A stretch of DNA of 64,000 bases, taken from NCBI GenBank assembly GCA_951799425.1, contig OX637394.1, forward strand, positions 30,726,001-30,790,000, written 5' to 3'. Shown here piece after piece: positions 32,286 through 43,617 of the stretch; position 1 is the first letter of the stretch; each line of letters begins with the position of its first letter. Origin of the DNA: Ilex aquifolium. Taxonomy: Eukaryota; Streptophyta; Magnoliopsida; Aquifoliales; Aquifoliaceae. Below the pieces are notes generated by a model. It saw nothing but the letters and a program-made list of their open reading frames with translations. It did no database searches and was not told the DNA's origin. The position numbers were made by a program, and so were the translations under genes.

Positions 32286-32662
32286 AAAACAAAAAAGAGA
32301 GAGATGGAAAAAAAAAAGCTTTGTACCTTCTAGTTCTATGTTTGCCTTAATTAGCAGAGGTTGATGTGAAACGTAAGTTCATAGAGTTGATATTGATTAT
32401 CTCCTATGGAGCGCTTGATTACATAAATGTATCTAGATGATGACTAGCTTGAATAGTTCGGATATGTACATGTATTTAAAGGGTCATGAGCGGAGGTAAA
32501 ATTAAGAAGTATGTTGAATTATTAGACTTTGCACTGTTTTGAAGTTTCACGTGAATTATTATTTGTAGTAACTTTTGGGGCCATTATTCAGATTCATAGT
32601 AATCCATTGTTTGAGTAGTTGGTTGTTAGGGTTAATTTTTTATAGTTTTTGTTCTTAATATT

Positions 32663-32701
32663 TTGCTTGAGGACAAGCAAAGATTTAAGTTATGGGGTAT
32701 T
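32663..32701 (+). other. D 3' hairpin and decayed polypurine tract
   Basis: Stem TTGCTTG (32663-32669), loop AGGA (32670-32673), stem CAAGCAA (32674-32680), then AAGTTATGGGGTAT before the LTR. The PPT has lost purines relative to 2239-2250; the hairpin is unchanged. Confidence 0.8.
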
Positions 32702-33457
32702 TGATGAGTGGGTTTTATACCTACGAATTGATTATTCTTGGCTTGATGAATTTGCAAGTTTCCAAGTATTTTATGTTCATTTTTATTCGTTTTGTGTGTT
32801 TTAATTTTGTTTTTTATGGATCATGATTTGGAAGGAAACAACGTCATTTGGTAGCCTAAAGTGTGGATCAATTGAGGACTAAGCAACAAGGGCAGCTGTA
32901 GGCATAAAAGGGGGTCAGCGCCGCATCTCTACATGCAGCGTTGCAGCTCTAGAAGAGCATAAAGTCAGCGCAGCTGCGCTGATCTTAGGGGTTGCAGCGC
33001 GTGTTTCAGCTTGGGACGCGAATTCTGGCTTGTTTTTTAGTAGAAATTGAACTCTAATTCTACATATATGTTAGGGTTTGAGTTGGTATGGTAATATACT
33101 GATATGAGGGGTTGCTAATAGAGAAAAAACCAAGGATTGATAGAAAATTGAAGGCAAGGATCAAAGGAAGCAACACGAAGAAGACCGGGATTGAAGGCTA
33201 GAGAGAGATTGAAGATTGCAACTAAGTTTTCATTCTTTTCTCTTATTTTTAGTTTTTGATTTTCTGAGATGTTGATTAATTTGAGAATGATGTTTTTCAA
33301 TTACATTATGAACTAAATTTTTATTAAGATTGCAACGGAACCTGATGTTTAGTTAAATTAACCTACTCTCATTTTCAGTTGTGATTGATCATATATGAGT
33401 TGTTTATCATATTTTGTGCTTAATATATGATTGTATGGACAGCAATTAATTTGATTC
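32702..33457 (+). repeat. D 3' LTR, left part
   Basis: Matches 2253 onward. Interrupted after GATTC (33453-33457) by Tek2; continues at 40790-41357. Contains the CAGCGC block (32921-33010) with a TATATA-type box about 50 bp further on (33059-33073). Confidence 0.85.
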
Positions 33458-34079
33458 TGTAACGCCCCAAAACACACCCTGGACGACATTACATTCTAAA
33501 ACATTCATATCATGAGAGCACTAAAAAAATCCATCAATAAATAAGACTTCATAAAGTCATCCATAAAATTTACAGCATTATCCCAAAAGAATAGACCCAT
33601 TTTGGCCTTTACATCCCAAACGAATTACATGAATATATTGCAGCGGAATTTCAAAAGAAAACTAGACTTTACAAGGTTCAAAATGAATATCCTAGTCTAG
33701 TACAAAAAGGAAAGGAGGTCGCTCTATGCGTCCACCTCGGGATCCACACTCCCGTCAAGTGGAGTCTCCCAAGTAGCGGGCTCCTCGACCCTTACGTCCT
33801 CCTCAAGCGGGTAATCTAAAAAATGTTAGCGGTAGGGGGTGAGCACAAGGCTCTGTAGAAACATTCTCTCAAACCCAAACAAGGTTTAGAAAAGCATTTA
33901 AAACGGCCGGTCTCATTTCACAAATAGCATACATAATCTTTGCAGTAAAACAATGACATTTTACAACTGATCTCAAGTTTAAGTAGTCATAATACTAGAA
34001 ATGAACAATAATAACCAATTCTAATAAACATTCATTTTCAAAATATAAACCATTTCCCACACATTATATAATATTGTCC

Positions 34080-34480
34080 TCTTTTGGCATGAGCATCCTT
34101 ATAAGGAACCTCTCACCCTCAAGGCATCACAAACTCAAGCATCCTTATAAGGAACCTCTTGAGGGAAATCACATACTATCCTCTTTTGGCATGAGCATCC
34201 TTATAAGGAACCTCTCACCCTCAAGACTTCACAAACTCAAGCATCCTTATAAGGAACCTCTTGAGGGAAATCACATACTATCCTCTTTTGGCATGAGCAT
34301 CCTTATAAGGAACCTCTCACCCTCAAGGCTTCACAAACTCAAGCATCCTTATAAGGAACCTCTTGAGGGAAATCACATACTCTCTTCTCTTGGCATGAGC
34401 ATCCTTATAAGGAACCTCTTGAGGGCAATCACATACTCTCCTCTCTTGGCATGAGCATCCTTATAAGGAACCTCTCACCC
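34080..34480 (-). repeat. 102-bp tandem repeat with CArG palindromes
   Basis: Perfect CCTTATAAGG cores at 34097, 34143, 34199, 34245, 34301 and 34403, others between, and a last one at 34459; spacing alternates 46 and 56 bp. The flanks GAGGTT...ATGCTC match those of the 80-bp repeat in Tek1, but the rest of the unit differs. The 5' LTR (about 39145-39600) has a longer array with one degenerate core. Confidence 0.85.
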
Positions 34481-35034
34481 TCAAGGCATCACAAACAACC
34501 CAACCAAGCATACCATTCCAATATTTATATCATTTTACAAGCATCTCTCCAAAACCCCCAAGATATATTATGTAACAATTCCCCAACCAACAAGGAAAAT
34601 ACATGAGATCACAATAACATCATTTTTCTACCGAACACAAACAACTACGGTTTTCGAAGTTCATAATAAAGAAGCATTTTAGAAGAAATACATCACTCTC
34701 CCAAAAACTAGGGTTTTAAAGCTAGAAAAGAGATTTAATGGGTATTAAACCCTAACAATGTAATCTTTGCAAAAAGCCTAAGAGATGATGATTCTATAGC
34801 ATATATATACCATTGATAGCAAAAACATACATATATAAATACCCTAGCCTCAATGTAAGTGAGTGAGAGAAAACCCCTACCTTAATGTTCTTGGAAAAAT
34901 TAGGGCTTTGATCTTGAATCAACCCTTCAATCTCTTGTTTTCTCTTGATCTTGTGTTTCTCTCTTTCTCTCTTCCTCTCTTATGTTTTCTAGGGTTTGGA
35001 GTGGTGTAATGAAGGCTAAGGAGGTGACAAAATG

Positions 35035-35152
35035 TATTTATAGTGGAGGAAATGGAGAAAGACCCGCAGTCGGATCGGGCTGGATTTATCGGGCGTACCG
35101 GTACGCGTACCGGTACGGTTGAGCTACTGGAGTTCGGCGTACCGGTACGGTT
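35035..35152 (-). promoter_or_regulatory. Tek2 palindromes and TATA box
   Basis: Three GTACCGGTAC palindromes (35093-35152) joined by GAACTCCAGTAGC in element sense, then about 50 bp downstream the TATA box CTATAAATA (plus 35035-35043). The 5' LTR has the same at 40203-40273 and 40144-40152, with one more palindrome. Confidence 0.65.
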
Positions 35153-35661
35153 TGACTGCCAGATTTTTGTTTCAACTTCCAATGCAGTTTTGACCCATTT
35201 AGAGGTCGAATTGGAAACTTTTCATGAGACATACTTTTGTAGCCCTAGATGTCTACTATCTACTGTAAAAATTTCAGATCAATTGAACTTAAGGATAAAA
35301 AGTTATGGCCAAAACACTAAGTAGTGTTCAATACCCATTTTTACCCAAATTCTCGCTAAAGTGTATTTTAACTCCGAGACACTTCCTAACTTCCAATACA
35401 TTCATATTACCACTGCCAATGTTTTTCGACCTTCCGGATTCAATGGAATCATTATTTTGACCTACAAACTTTTAGAAACTTGTCTAATCACCCTTTCCAA
35501 GTTTAAACATCTTCGACACGTAACTTCTCAATCAAATTGTCTCCATAGCATTTATTCCTACGGTTTATTCTTATGTCACTACATATATCTACATCTTTAA
35601 AAATATTATTTACTATATATATATCTCTATAAATATATAAAAGAAAATTCGGGGTGTTACA

Positions 35662-35699
35662 ATCCACCCACCTTAAAGAAAGTTTCGTCCTCGAAACTT
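35662..35699 (-). other. Tek2 polypurine tract and hairpin
   Basis: Plus-view stems AAGTTTCG (35680-35687) and CGAAACTT (35692-35699) around TCCT, i.e. AGGA in element sense, followed by the PPT AAGGTGGGTGGATT against the 3' LTR. Same hairpin as Tek1 12211-12230. Confidence 0.85.
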
Positions 35700-36127
35700 A
35701 CCTCAAGTAGCGAACAAATATGGATACTTCTCCCGCATTTCTTGCTCCGGTTCCCATGTAGCTTCTTTCACCCCATGATGTCGCCACAAAACCTTCACGA
35801 GTCGGATGACCTTGTTACGGAGTACCTTTTTCCTTTGCGTCGAGAATTCTACCGATTGTTCTTCGTAGGTTGCTCCGTCTTAAATTTCCATCTCCTCCAA
35901 GTTCACGACTGGGGTTGCATCCGAGTGACACGTCCTCAACATCGACACGTGAAACACGCCATGTACTCTGGATATCTGGGCTAGTAGTCGAAGTTGATAC
36001 GCCGCATTGCCTACTGCTTTGGTCACTTCAAACGGTCCGGATGTACCTTGGAGCTAGTTTTCCTTTCTTGCCGAATCTAAGCCCTCCCTTCTTAGGCGAC
36101 ACTTTGAGGAACACGTAGTCTCCCCAA
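35700..36127 (-). pseudogene. Tek2 integrase tail and chromodomain remnant
   Basis: The reverse strand reads [11 protein letters not shown] and [10 protein letters not shown], then frameshifted chromodomain sequence with recognisable pieces to the end near 35705. It matches the Tek1 C-terminus (11790-12207) with several frame changes. No longer coding. Confidence 0.8.
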
Positions 36128-36845
36128 ATTTCACATCCAAATCCGCATACATTTTTCCAACGAAATTATTTTAAGAAAAATTAACATAATATCATCGGAA
36201 ATACCCTTTTTATTGGTCAATACAAATCACTAGAGTGTTGAATTCAATGAACAAGTAAATAATCAAGCTTTGAAATCAAGAATGAATGGCTATTAAGTTT
36301 GGAAATCAAGAATAAATAAATAAGCAAGGTTTGAAATTAATAACAAATGAATATTAAGCTCAGGAATCAAGAATAAATGGTTATCAAGCTTAGATCTCAA
36401 GAACAATTGAATATTAAGGTTAGAATTCAATAACAAATGAATAACATGTTTTTTTTGATCTCAAGAACCATTGAAGATTAAGGTTTGAATTCAATAACCA
36501 ATGAATATCAAGTTTAGATCTCAAGAACAAGGAAGGAATCAAGAGACAACCCACTTTTCCTTGAAAATTAAGGTTTCGAAGGCATACAACGAGAATTAGT
36601 GGTTACCCAAGCATAACATAGTTAAAACAAGGTAAGATTTAAGGTTGGGAATCAAGAACAAATGAGAAATCAAGAGAAAAACACATCTCCTGTGTAAACT
36701 AGGGTTGTGAAGGCATAAGATAAGATTTAGAGTTTACCCAACCATAATATATTTTAGAACAAGGTAATATTAACAAGAATGACAAGACATGATGATTTCC
36801 TAGCAAGTAGATATAATTTAGAGTCAAAGATTACATATATATAAT
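36128..36845. repeat. AT-rich imperfect repeats replacing Tek2 pol
   Basis: About 700 bp built from variants of an approximately 30-bp phrase (ATCAAGAATAAATGG / TATCAAGCTTAGATCTC), clearest at 36290-36530. It joins mid-protease on one side (after SRV, near 36846) and the integrase tail on the other. No coding potential. It could be slippage-amplified filler or a fragment of an unrelated repeat. Confidence 0.6.
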
Positions 36846-38330
36846 AACCCTACTGGTATCCCCTTGTTCTCCCGTAGGCAAATTAACATATACCGTCAGT
36901 TCTATTTCCTCGAAACCCAATCCAAATTTCACTGCATATGCAGTACGTACAAAAGAATGAGTCGCATAGGAATCCAATAACATTCGGGCCCAAGAATCGT
37001 AGAAAAGAACGATACCTTCCACGATGGCGTTGGAGGCATTTTCCTCCGGTTGAGTCATAGCAAAAACCCTTCCTTGATTGGCGTCGCCGGGGGCATGAGC
37101 TTGTAACGGTCTCTGTGGTGGTAATGGCTGTCGTAGCGGTGGCCTGTTTGCATTCACTCGCCCCGTTGCTTGGTTGGTCTTGGTGGAAAGCAATAGACAA
37201 CTATCTTTGAAGTGCCCAACACCTCCACAGGCAAAGCATCGGCGTGCATCCGTGCCTACTTTCTCTGGTACGCTTCCCGCTCCTCGAGCTATCTGAGGTC
37301 TTTGCTGTGCTGGCCTTTGTAGAGGTGGCTTGTTTACTGGTACTTGCTCGGTTGCTTGCTTGGTCATTGGGGGAAACGAGGGGCATCTATGTTTGAAGTG
37401 CCCATACTCTCCGCATGCAAAGCATTGGCGCGGGTCAGTTCTTGTTCTAGTCTGAGTCACTTCATCTCCTCGAGTTGTCAGAAGTCTCTGTCCACCTGCC
37501 TGGTCTGGACTTCGGTATGGTGCTGCTCGCTGCACTCCACTGGTGCTAGGGTCCATCCTGATCGGACCTCCTCTCGCGAAGCTCTGTCTCTGCTGGCTGT
37601 CCTCTATATCTCTCTCCACCAATGCAGCTCGGTCAACTAGGTCCCCATACTCCCGGATCTTGAGAGCCACCAGCTTCTCCCGGATAGCAGGCCTCAAGCC
37701 CTGCTCAAAGCGCTTGGCCCTGCTGGCCTCAGTAGATATAAACTCTGTAGCATAATGGGATAGCTCATCGAAACTCCTCTCGTACTCGATCACCGTCCTA
37801 CTGCCCTGTCGGAGAGCAAGGAAATCGGCCTTCATTCTGTCTCTTACTGATTCCGGGAAGTACTTGTCTTGGAAAATTTGGTCAAATTCCTCCCAAGTGA
37901 GTGCATCCGTGGTCCTCCTTCTTTTCACTGAGTCCCACCAATGGTCGGCCTCCCCCTCGAATAAATAAGTCGCCAAGCTGACCCGAAGATCCTCGGCTAT
38001 CCCCATGCCATCACATATCTTCTTCACTCGGCGGATCCATTTATCCGCATCCAAGGGGTTAGAGCTCCCTTGGAAAGTAGGCGGGTGTTGCCTTAGAAAC
38101 TCTCGGAGAACTACCATTCTCCTATTCTCCTCTCCGTTGCCCGGTACTTGAGCTAGTGGATGAGCCCCACCGTTATGGTTGTTCCCATTCTGGTGTCGTA
38201 CCAGAGTGGTGAGCTCCCTCAAGCATTGATAGATGCCTTGCATGGCATCGGGAGGTGGTGGTGGTGGATTTTCTTGGCCTCCACGACCACGACCACGTCC
38301 TCGTCCCCGTGTACCGTCCATCCTACACAT
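36831..38330 (-). CDS. gag: Tek2 Gag with two zinc knuckles and truncated protease
   Basis: Uninterrupted frame of about 499 residues from ATG at 38330 (or 38321); sequence from the Tek1 Gag family throughout. Arg/Gly-rich N-terminus, Gag core about 80-250, then two CCHC knuckles (CFACGEYGHFKHRC near 304-317 and [14 protein letters not shown] near 366-379), where Tek1 has one. The linker also looks duplicated. The protease begins, but its active site reads D-S-Y (about 454-456) instead of D-S-G, and it ends after about 45 more residues, with the last few encoded in the repeat filler. Gag could still assemble; the protease fragment cannot be active. Confidence 0.85.
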   Translation of the reverse strand: MCRMDGTRGRGRGRGRGGQENPPPPPPDAMQGIYQCLRELTTLVRHQNGNNHNGGAHPLAQVPGNGEENRRMVVLREFLRQHPPTFQGSSNPLDADKWIRRVKKICDGMGIAEDLRVSLATYLFEGEADHWWDSVKRRRTTDALTWEEFDQIFQDKYFPESVRDRMKADFLALRQGSRTVIEYERSFDELSHYATEFISTEASRAKRFEQGLRPAIREKLVALKIREYGDLVDRAALVERDIEDSQQRQSFARGGPIRMDPSTSGVQRAAPYRSPDQAGGQRLLTTRGDEVTQTRTRTDPRQCFACGEYGHFKHRCPSFPPMTKQATEQVPVNKPPLQRPAQQRPQIARGAGSVPEKVGTDARRCFACGGVGHFKDSCLLLSTKTNQATGRVNANRPPLRQPLPPQRPLQAHAPGDANQGRVFAMTQPEENASNAIVEGIVLFYDSWARMLLDSYATHSFVRTAYAVKFGLGFEEIELTVYVNLPTGEQGDTSRVIIYM

Positions 38331-38503
38331 CAATCCACAATTTAGTTTCCTTGATGTGTAAGATATAAACTAAAGTGATATGTATGATGTCTTGATTTAA
38401 GCACAAGGCTATACAAAATCTAACTTATAATTTCCTTCACCCTAATCCTATATCTCTAATGGTGATCCATAACCTACAGCTCCCATGTAAGACCTAAAGC
38501 CTA

Positions 38504-38516
38504 GGCTCTGATACCA
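38504..38516 (-). promoter_or_regulatory. Tek2 primer-binding site (initiator tRNA-Met)
   Basis: Reverse complement of TGGTATCAGAGCC, four bases from the LTR border at 38521. Confidence 0.9.
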
Positions 38517-38520
38517 TTTC

Positions 38521-40784
38521 TGTAACGCACCAAAACACACCCTGGACGACATTACATTCTAAAACATTCATATCATGAGAGCACTAAAATAATCCATCAA
38601 TAAATAAGACTTCATAAAGTCATCCATAAAATTTACAGCATTATCCCAAAAGAATAGTCTCATTTTGGCCTTTACAACCCAAAAGAATTACATGAATATA
38701 TTGCAGTGGAATTTCAAAAGAAAACTAGACTTTATAAGGTTCAAAATGAATATCCTAGTCTAGTACAAAAAGGAAAGGAGGTCGCTCTATGCGTCCACCT
38801 CGGGATCCACACTCCCGTCAAGTGGAGTCTCCCAAGTAGCGGGCTCCACGACCCTTACGTCCTCCTCAAGCGGGTAATCTAAAAAATGTTAGCGGTAGGG
38901 GGTGAGCACAAGGCTCTGTAGAAACATTCTCTCAAACCCAAAAAAGGTTTAGAAAAACATATAAAACGGCCGGTCTCATTTCACAAATAGCATACATAAT
39001 CTTTGCAGTAAAACAATGACATTTTACAACTGATCTCAAGTTTAAGTAGTCATAATACTAGAAATGAACAATAATAACCAATTCTAATAAACATTCATTT
39101 TCAAAATATAAACCATTTCCCACACATTATATAATATTGTCCTCTTTTGGCATGAGCATCCTTATAAGGAACCTCTCACCCTCAAGGCATCACAAACTCA
39201 AGCATCCTTATAAGGAACCTCTTGAGGGAAATCACATACTATCCTCTTTTGGCATGAGCATCCTTATAAGGAACCTCTCACCCTCAAGGCTTCACAAACT
39301 CAAGCATCCTTATAAGGAACCTCTTGAGGGAAATCACATACTATCCTCTTTTGGCATGAGCATCTTTATAAGGAACCTCTCACCCTCAAGGCTTCACAAA
39401 CTCAAGCATCCTTATAAGGAACCTCTTGAGGGAAATCACATACTCTCCTCTCTTGGCATGAGCATCCTTATAAGGAACCTCTCACCCTCAAGGCCTCACA
39501 AACTCAAGCATCCTTATAAGGAACCTCTTGAGGGCAATCATATACTCTCTTCTCTTGGCATGAGCATCCTTATAAGGAACCTTTCACCCTCAAGGCATAA
39601 CAAACAACCCAACCAAGCATACCATTCCAATATTTATATCATTTTACAAGCATCTCTCCAAAATCCCCAAGATATATTATGTAACAATTCCCCAACCAAC
39701 AAGGAAAATACATGAGATCACAATAACATCATTTTTCTACCCAACACAAACAACTACGGTTTTCGAAGTTCATAATAAAGAAGCATTTTAGAAGAAATAC
39801 ATCACTCTCCCAAAAAATAGGGTTTTAAAGCTAGAAAAGAGATTTAATGGGTATTAAACCCTAACAATGTAATCTTTGCAAAAAGCCTAAGAGATGATGA
39901 TTCTATAGCATATATATACCATTGATAGCAAAAACATACATATATAAATACCCTAGCCTCAATGTAAGTGAGTGAGAGAAAACCCCTCCCTTAATGTTGT
40001 TGGAAAAATTAGGGCTTTGATCTTGAATCAACCCTTCCATCTCTTGTTTTCTCTTGATCTTGTGTTTCTCTCTTTCTCTCTTCCTCTCTTATGTTTTCTA
40101 GGGTTTGGAATGGTGTAATGAAGGCTAAGGAGGTGACAAAATGTATTTATAGTGGAGGAAATGGAGAAAGACCCGCAGTCGGATCGGGCTGGATTTATCG
40201 GGCGTACCGGTACGCGTACCGGTACGGTTGAGCTACTGGAGTTCGGCGTACCGGTACGCGTACCGGTACGGTTTGACTGCCAGATTTTTGTTTCAACTTC
40301 CAATGCAGGTTTGACCCATTTAGAGGTCGAATTGGAAAAGTTTCATGAGACATACTTTTGTAGCCCTAGATGTCTACTATCGACTGTAAAAATTTCAGAT
40401 CAATTGGACTTAAGGATAAAAAGTTATGGCCAAAACACTAAGTAGTGTTCAATACTCATTTTTACCCAAATTCTCGCTAAAGTGTATTTTAACTCCGAGA
40501 CACTTCCTAACTTCCAATACATCCATATTACCACTGCCAATGTTTTTCGACCTTCCGGATTCAATGGAATCATTATTTTGACCTACAAACTTTTAGAAAC
40601 TTGTCTAATCACCCTTTCCAAGTTTAAACATCTTCGACACGTAACTTCCCAATCAAATTGTCTCCATAGCATTTATTCCTACGGTTTATTCTTATGTCAC
40701 TACATATATATACATCTTTACAAATATTATTTACTATATATATATATCTCTATAAATATATAAAAGAAAATTCAGGGTGTTACA
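38521..40784 (-). repeat. Tek2 5' LTR
   Basis: 2264 bp, close to 33458-35661 with a longer CArG array. The long frame 39137-39715 arises from the 102-bp repeat. Divergence from the 3' LTR is low by eye apart from repeat number. Confidence 0.9.
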
Positions 40785-40789
40785 GATTC

Positions 40790-41357
40790 CCTAAATGAAA
40801 TTGGAAGATGAATTCTAGGTTTAGATCTGAATATGATGACTTGCGTCTGGTTGATTCTTCTTATGATTGAATAGCTGTGTTTGTGTGTAGGATAGGAATA
40901 TACCTATATGCCGTGTGTAACTTTTATGAGAGTTTGAGCTTAATGAATCTATTCCAACTTATTTTGCATAGGAATATAGTAATTTAATTGGGAGATATAT
41001 TTTTATCTAACCATTGTAAGAGGTTTTATAAATAATTTTGAATTCTCAATTAACAACTTATTTTGATCAATTAACTATAAAGAGAGTGGAAATATTTATA
41101 CGCAGCATTAGGGGAAGTTGTAATCTTAAGTTCTTTTATCTGGTAAATTCAATCGTTGATTATTAAATTTAGATTTAGTGTTGAATTAGTAATTTAATAG
41201 TTTAATTCCAATTATTTAAATAAAATCATATTGATACAAAGTTAGTACTTGGAAGTTATTAGTAATAATTCGTTGTGGGATCGGTACTCTACTTATCACT
41301 TTATTACTTGTTGATCATGTATACTTGCACGTAAATTGTCAATATCAAATTTGGACA
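40790..41357 (+). repeat. D 3' LTR, right part
   Basis: Continues 32702-33457 after Tek2 and matches 2934-3505 of the first LTR. Ends TTTGGACA where the first LTR has TTTGGATAACA. Sequence then changes abruptly to the F LTR. Because the left end of D is rearranged, no target duplication can be tested. Confidence 0.8.
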
Positions 41358-42895
41358 GCAGTCACTCTCCTTCGGGTTCGATGCTAGAAATGGGGAAAAC
41401 GTGAGTGTAAATGAAAATGTGTGTGTGCGCAAAAGTGCTCCCCAAGCAAAGAGAGACTTTCGAGTGTCTTGTTGTACTTGGAATGGGTATTCCAAGGTCA
41501 TCTCCTCAGGGAAAGAAGGATGAATCGTGGGGAAGGTGATTTTGTAAAAATAGAAAAGTGTAAAATCTTGTGAGTTAGTGTTTTGATGAGTGGAGTTTTT
41601 GATAGAAAAGAGATGAAAACAAGGTTGGCTAATTCGAATGGGTCATTCTAATGGGAACGCCAAATCAACTCGAAACATTCCACCAATGGTGTCTCGGTGC
41701 TTGATTGATTCGTAGGAAGTGAGGGACTAATGTGGAGGTGTAGGCTCAACCAGACCTTGTGACAAATCTACGGTGTATCAAGAACTCGCAACCACGTCCG
41801 CACTCAACCTAGTCAAACCAAACACTTCACACTAGAGGAAGAATGGAAAGGAGTTGATTTAGCATACCCAAGAGGAAATCTCCCTTGGATTAACCAACTA
41901 AAAACTTAGCTACTCATAATGAATGCAAAGGCATACAATATATAAAGAGACATGGTGATGAAGTAGAGTTAAGACTTGTATTTAATGCAAAGATAAGTGC
42001 ATTTAATGCCCAAGTAAAAAGCCTGAAATGAAAAACTCAATGTAAACACGGTAGCTTGAAAGAAACATAACTAAACTTGAAATACACTTGAAATAACTAA
42101 GATTAAAGTGCAAGAAATGAAGATTACAAGAATTTTATAGCTTACTACAAGTCAAATGGGTAAGAAAATATAAAAACCAAGCTTTCTCTCTCTAAAACTA
42201 TGTCTTCTTCCCTGAGCTTCTCTCTCTATATTGCTTCTCTAACTGAATAATGGTGTAGGAATGATGTATTTTCGTCAATCCGCACCGTATGGCCTGTGTG
42301 TGCAGGCTTACCATCAATGGGAAGTGATTTGATGTTTGGACAGGCTAGGACATGCCTATCTAGCAACCCACCATGCCTCCCTCTTTCTCTCTCTTCCTTT
42401 TCCATGCTAAATCTTCCAATGTCATATTATAGGCATAGGTAGGCATGTATATATGTAGAATATGTCAGGGGATGTGTGGGAGAATCCTAAGTGGGATCCC
42501 CAAGTGGCAGAGCTTGAGTTGCAGGTTTTGGCATTTTTTCAGCAAAACCTACCGTAGGTTTTGTTCCAGTGAGCAAAACCTTTCGGAAGGTTTCCAGTAG
42601 GTCCAACTCCAGTGTGCAAAACCTACCGGTAGTTTTAAGAGCAAACATACCTATAGGTTTTTACTTAGTTTGCTCTTTTCTTGATCATTTCACCTTCCAA
42701 GCCTCCCCTTCATCTCCATTGACTTTGAGCACTACAATGGGGGCTTAACTCAAGCCATTTCCAACTCTTTACCTACAATCACATAGCAACTTCATTAATT
42801 GTTTGATTAATTGCATTTCCTCCCAATTTCACCACAAAAGCAAGTATAAAAGGGATACAAAAGCATACATGATGTGCAATATTTTGTGCTAATCA
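41358..42895 (-). repeat. F: C-related LTR fragment
   Basis: Minus-oriented LTR alignable with C1 from about 300 onward (CACTCTCC, GTGCTCCCCAAGC and AGAGAGACTTTCGAGTGTC blocks). Ends in plus view at GTGCTAATCA (42895), the terminus type used by B. Contains CCTACCGGTAG-type palindromes (42546-42662) and a TATATATG box near 42446. The PBS-side end is missing where D begins, so it is a truncated 5' or solo LTR. Confidence 0.7.
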
Positions 42896-43380
42896 CTTAT
42901 CCTTTTGCTCGCAATCTCAATGTTGATTACGTCAAGCAGCCGAACGTGACCAATTTGAATGTTCGAGAAGTCAGTCGACACCACTCTTTTGCCCATCGCT
43001 CTTTTCAAATGACCTCCTTCACAGAGTCATTCGACATTTCGAAGGTTGCCAAGGCCTAGTGGAGGCGGTACATCTCGCGGCAGTTTGATCGTGACACGTC
43101 CACTGTTCTTAAACATGTGAACTTCCCCTCACAAGTTCAATCATCTCTCAGGGCTTGCTCGGTCAAGACTTCCCCTCCTGCTAATCTTCCACCTCGGGAA
43201 GTTGATCCAGATACTAAAGTCTCTATGGATCTTGCTTCTTCAACTATTCCCACTTCTCCAACACGATCTCGCCACAAGGACAAGAGGTGACGCTCTTCTA
43301 CAACTCCTTCCACATCTATTTCTCATGCTCAAGTCGATGAGGGTCAAGATGTTAAAGATGATGCTCCCTTAGTGAGTCAT
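42896..43380 (+). pseudogene. Unrecognised coding-like fragment
   Basis: 485 bp between the F LTR and the C2 LTR, more GC-balanced than its surroundings. The plus-strand frame from about 42874 reads through 42896-43057 (ARNLNVDYVKQPNV...) to a TAG, then about 75 further codons (YISRQFDRD...VLKHVNFPSQ) to a TGA at about 43290, and on to 43380 with a Ser/Thr/Pro-rich tail. It may be a piece of an older mobile-element ORF or a host exon; I do not recognise the family. Confidence 0.35.
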
Positions 43381-43617
43381 TGATGATCACATAATATTGC
43401 ATATTTAACGGCCTCATTACATGCATTTTAACTTAACTTTGCATTTAATTACTTAGAGTTGAAATCTTGTGGTTGCAGGTAATTATAGCATAAATGATGG
43501 ATTTTAGAACTTTGCAACTAAGTGTGGATGTGTGGTGAAGACATGGACACATTACATGAGGATTTGGAGGCTTAAAAGTGAAAGAAATAAAGGAGGTATC
43601 GGTGCTTGGTAACATAG
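43381..43617 (+). repeat. C2 5' LTR, first part
   Basis: Starts TGATGATCACATAATATTGC and matches 63477 onward, apart from a 22-bp gap near 43455. Interrupted after CATAG (43613-43617) by B1; continues at 58821. Confidence 0.88.

Larger units (their letters stand above)
33458..35661 (-). repeat. Tek2 3' LTR
   Basis: 2204 bp, TGTAACGCCCC to GGGTGTTACA in plus view. Contains the 102-bp CArG array (34080-34480) and palindromes upstream of a TATA box. The open frame 34074-34454 is produced by the repeat (102 is a multiple of 3) and is not called as a gene. Confidence 0.9.
33458..40784 (-). mobile_element. Tek2: pol-deleted Tekay-type chromovirus
   Basis: 7327 bp, minus strand, flanked by GATTC (33453-33457 and 40785-40789). 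It keeps both LTRs (2204 and 2264 bp), PBS, gag with part of protease, and a remnant of the integrase tail and chromodomain. Everything from mid-protease to late integrase is replaced by about 700 bp of simple AT-rich repeats. It would depend on enzymes from a relative such as Tek1. Confidence 0.9.
2177..41357 (+). mobile_element. D: degenerate Athila-type element, tandem form, host of E/Tek1/A and Tek2
   Basis: Plus-strand element: 3' tail with PPT (2177-2252), LTR (2253-3505), PBS, broken gag (3680-4797), insertion of E (4803-29225), rest of gag-protease fused to the integrase tail (29231-30595), 3' region, PPT, and 3' LTR (32702-41357) split by Tek2. The first LTR is preceded by a PPT as well as followed by a PBS, so it served as the 3' LTR of an upstream copy and the 5' LTR of this one. 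RT, RNase H and the integrase core are absent. Confidence 0.85.

Noticed and set aside
34074..34454. Open frame with a 34-residue tandem repeat (also 39137-39715)
   Set aside because: It is generated by the 102-bp LTR repeat, whose length is a multiple of three, and lies antisense to the element; the period resembles PPR proteins only by chance.
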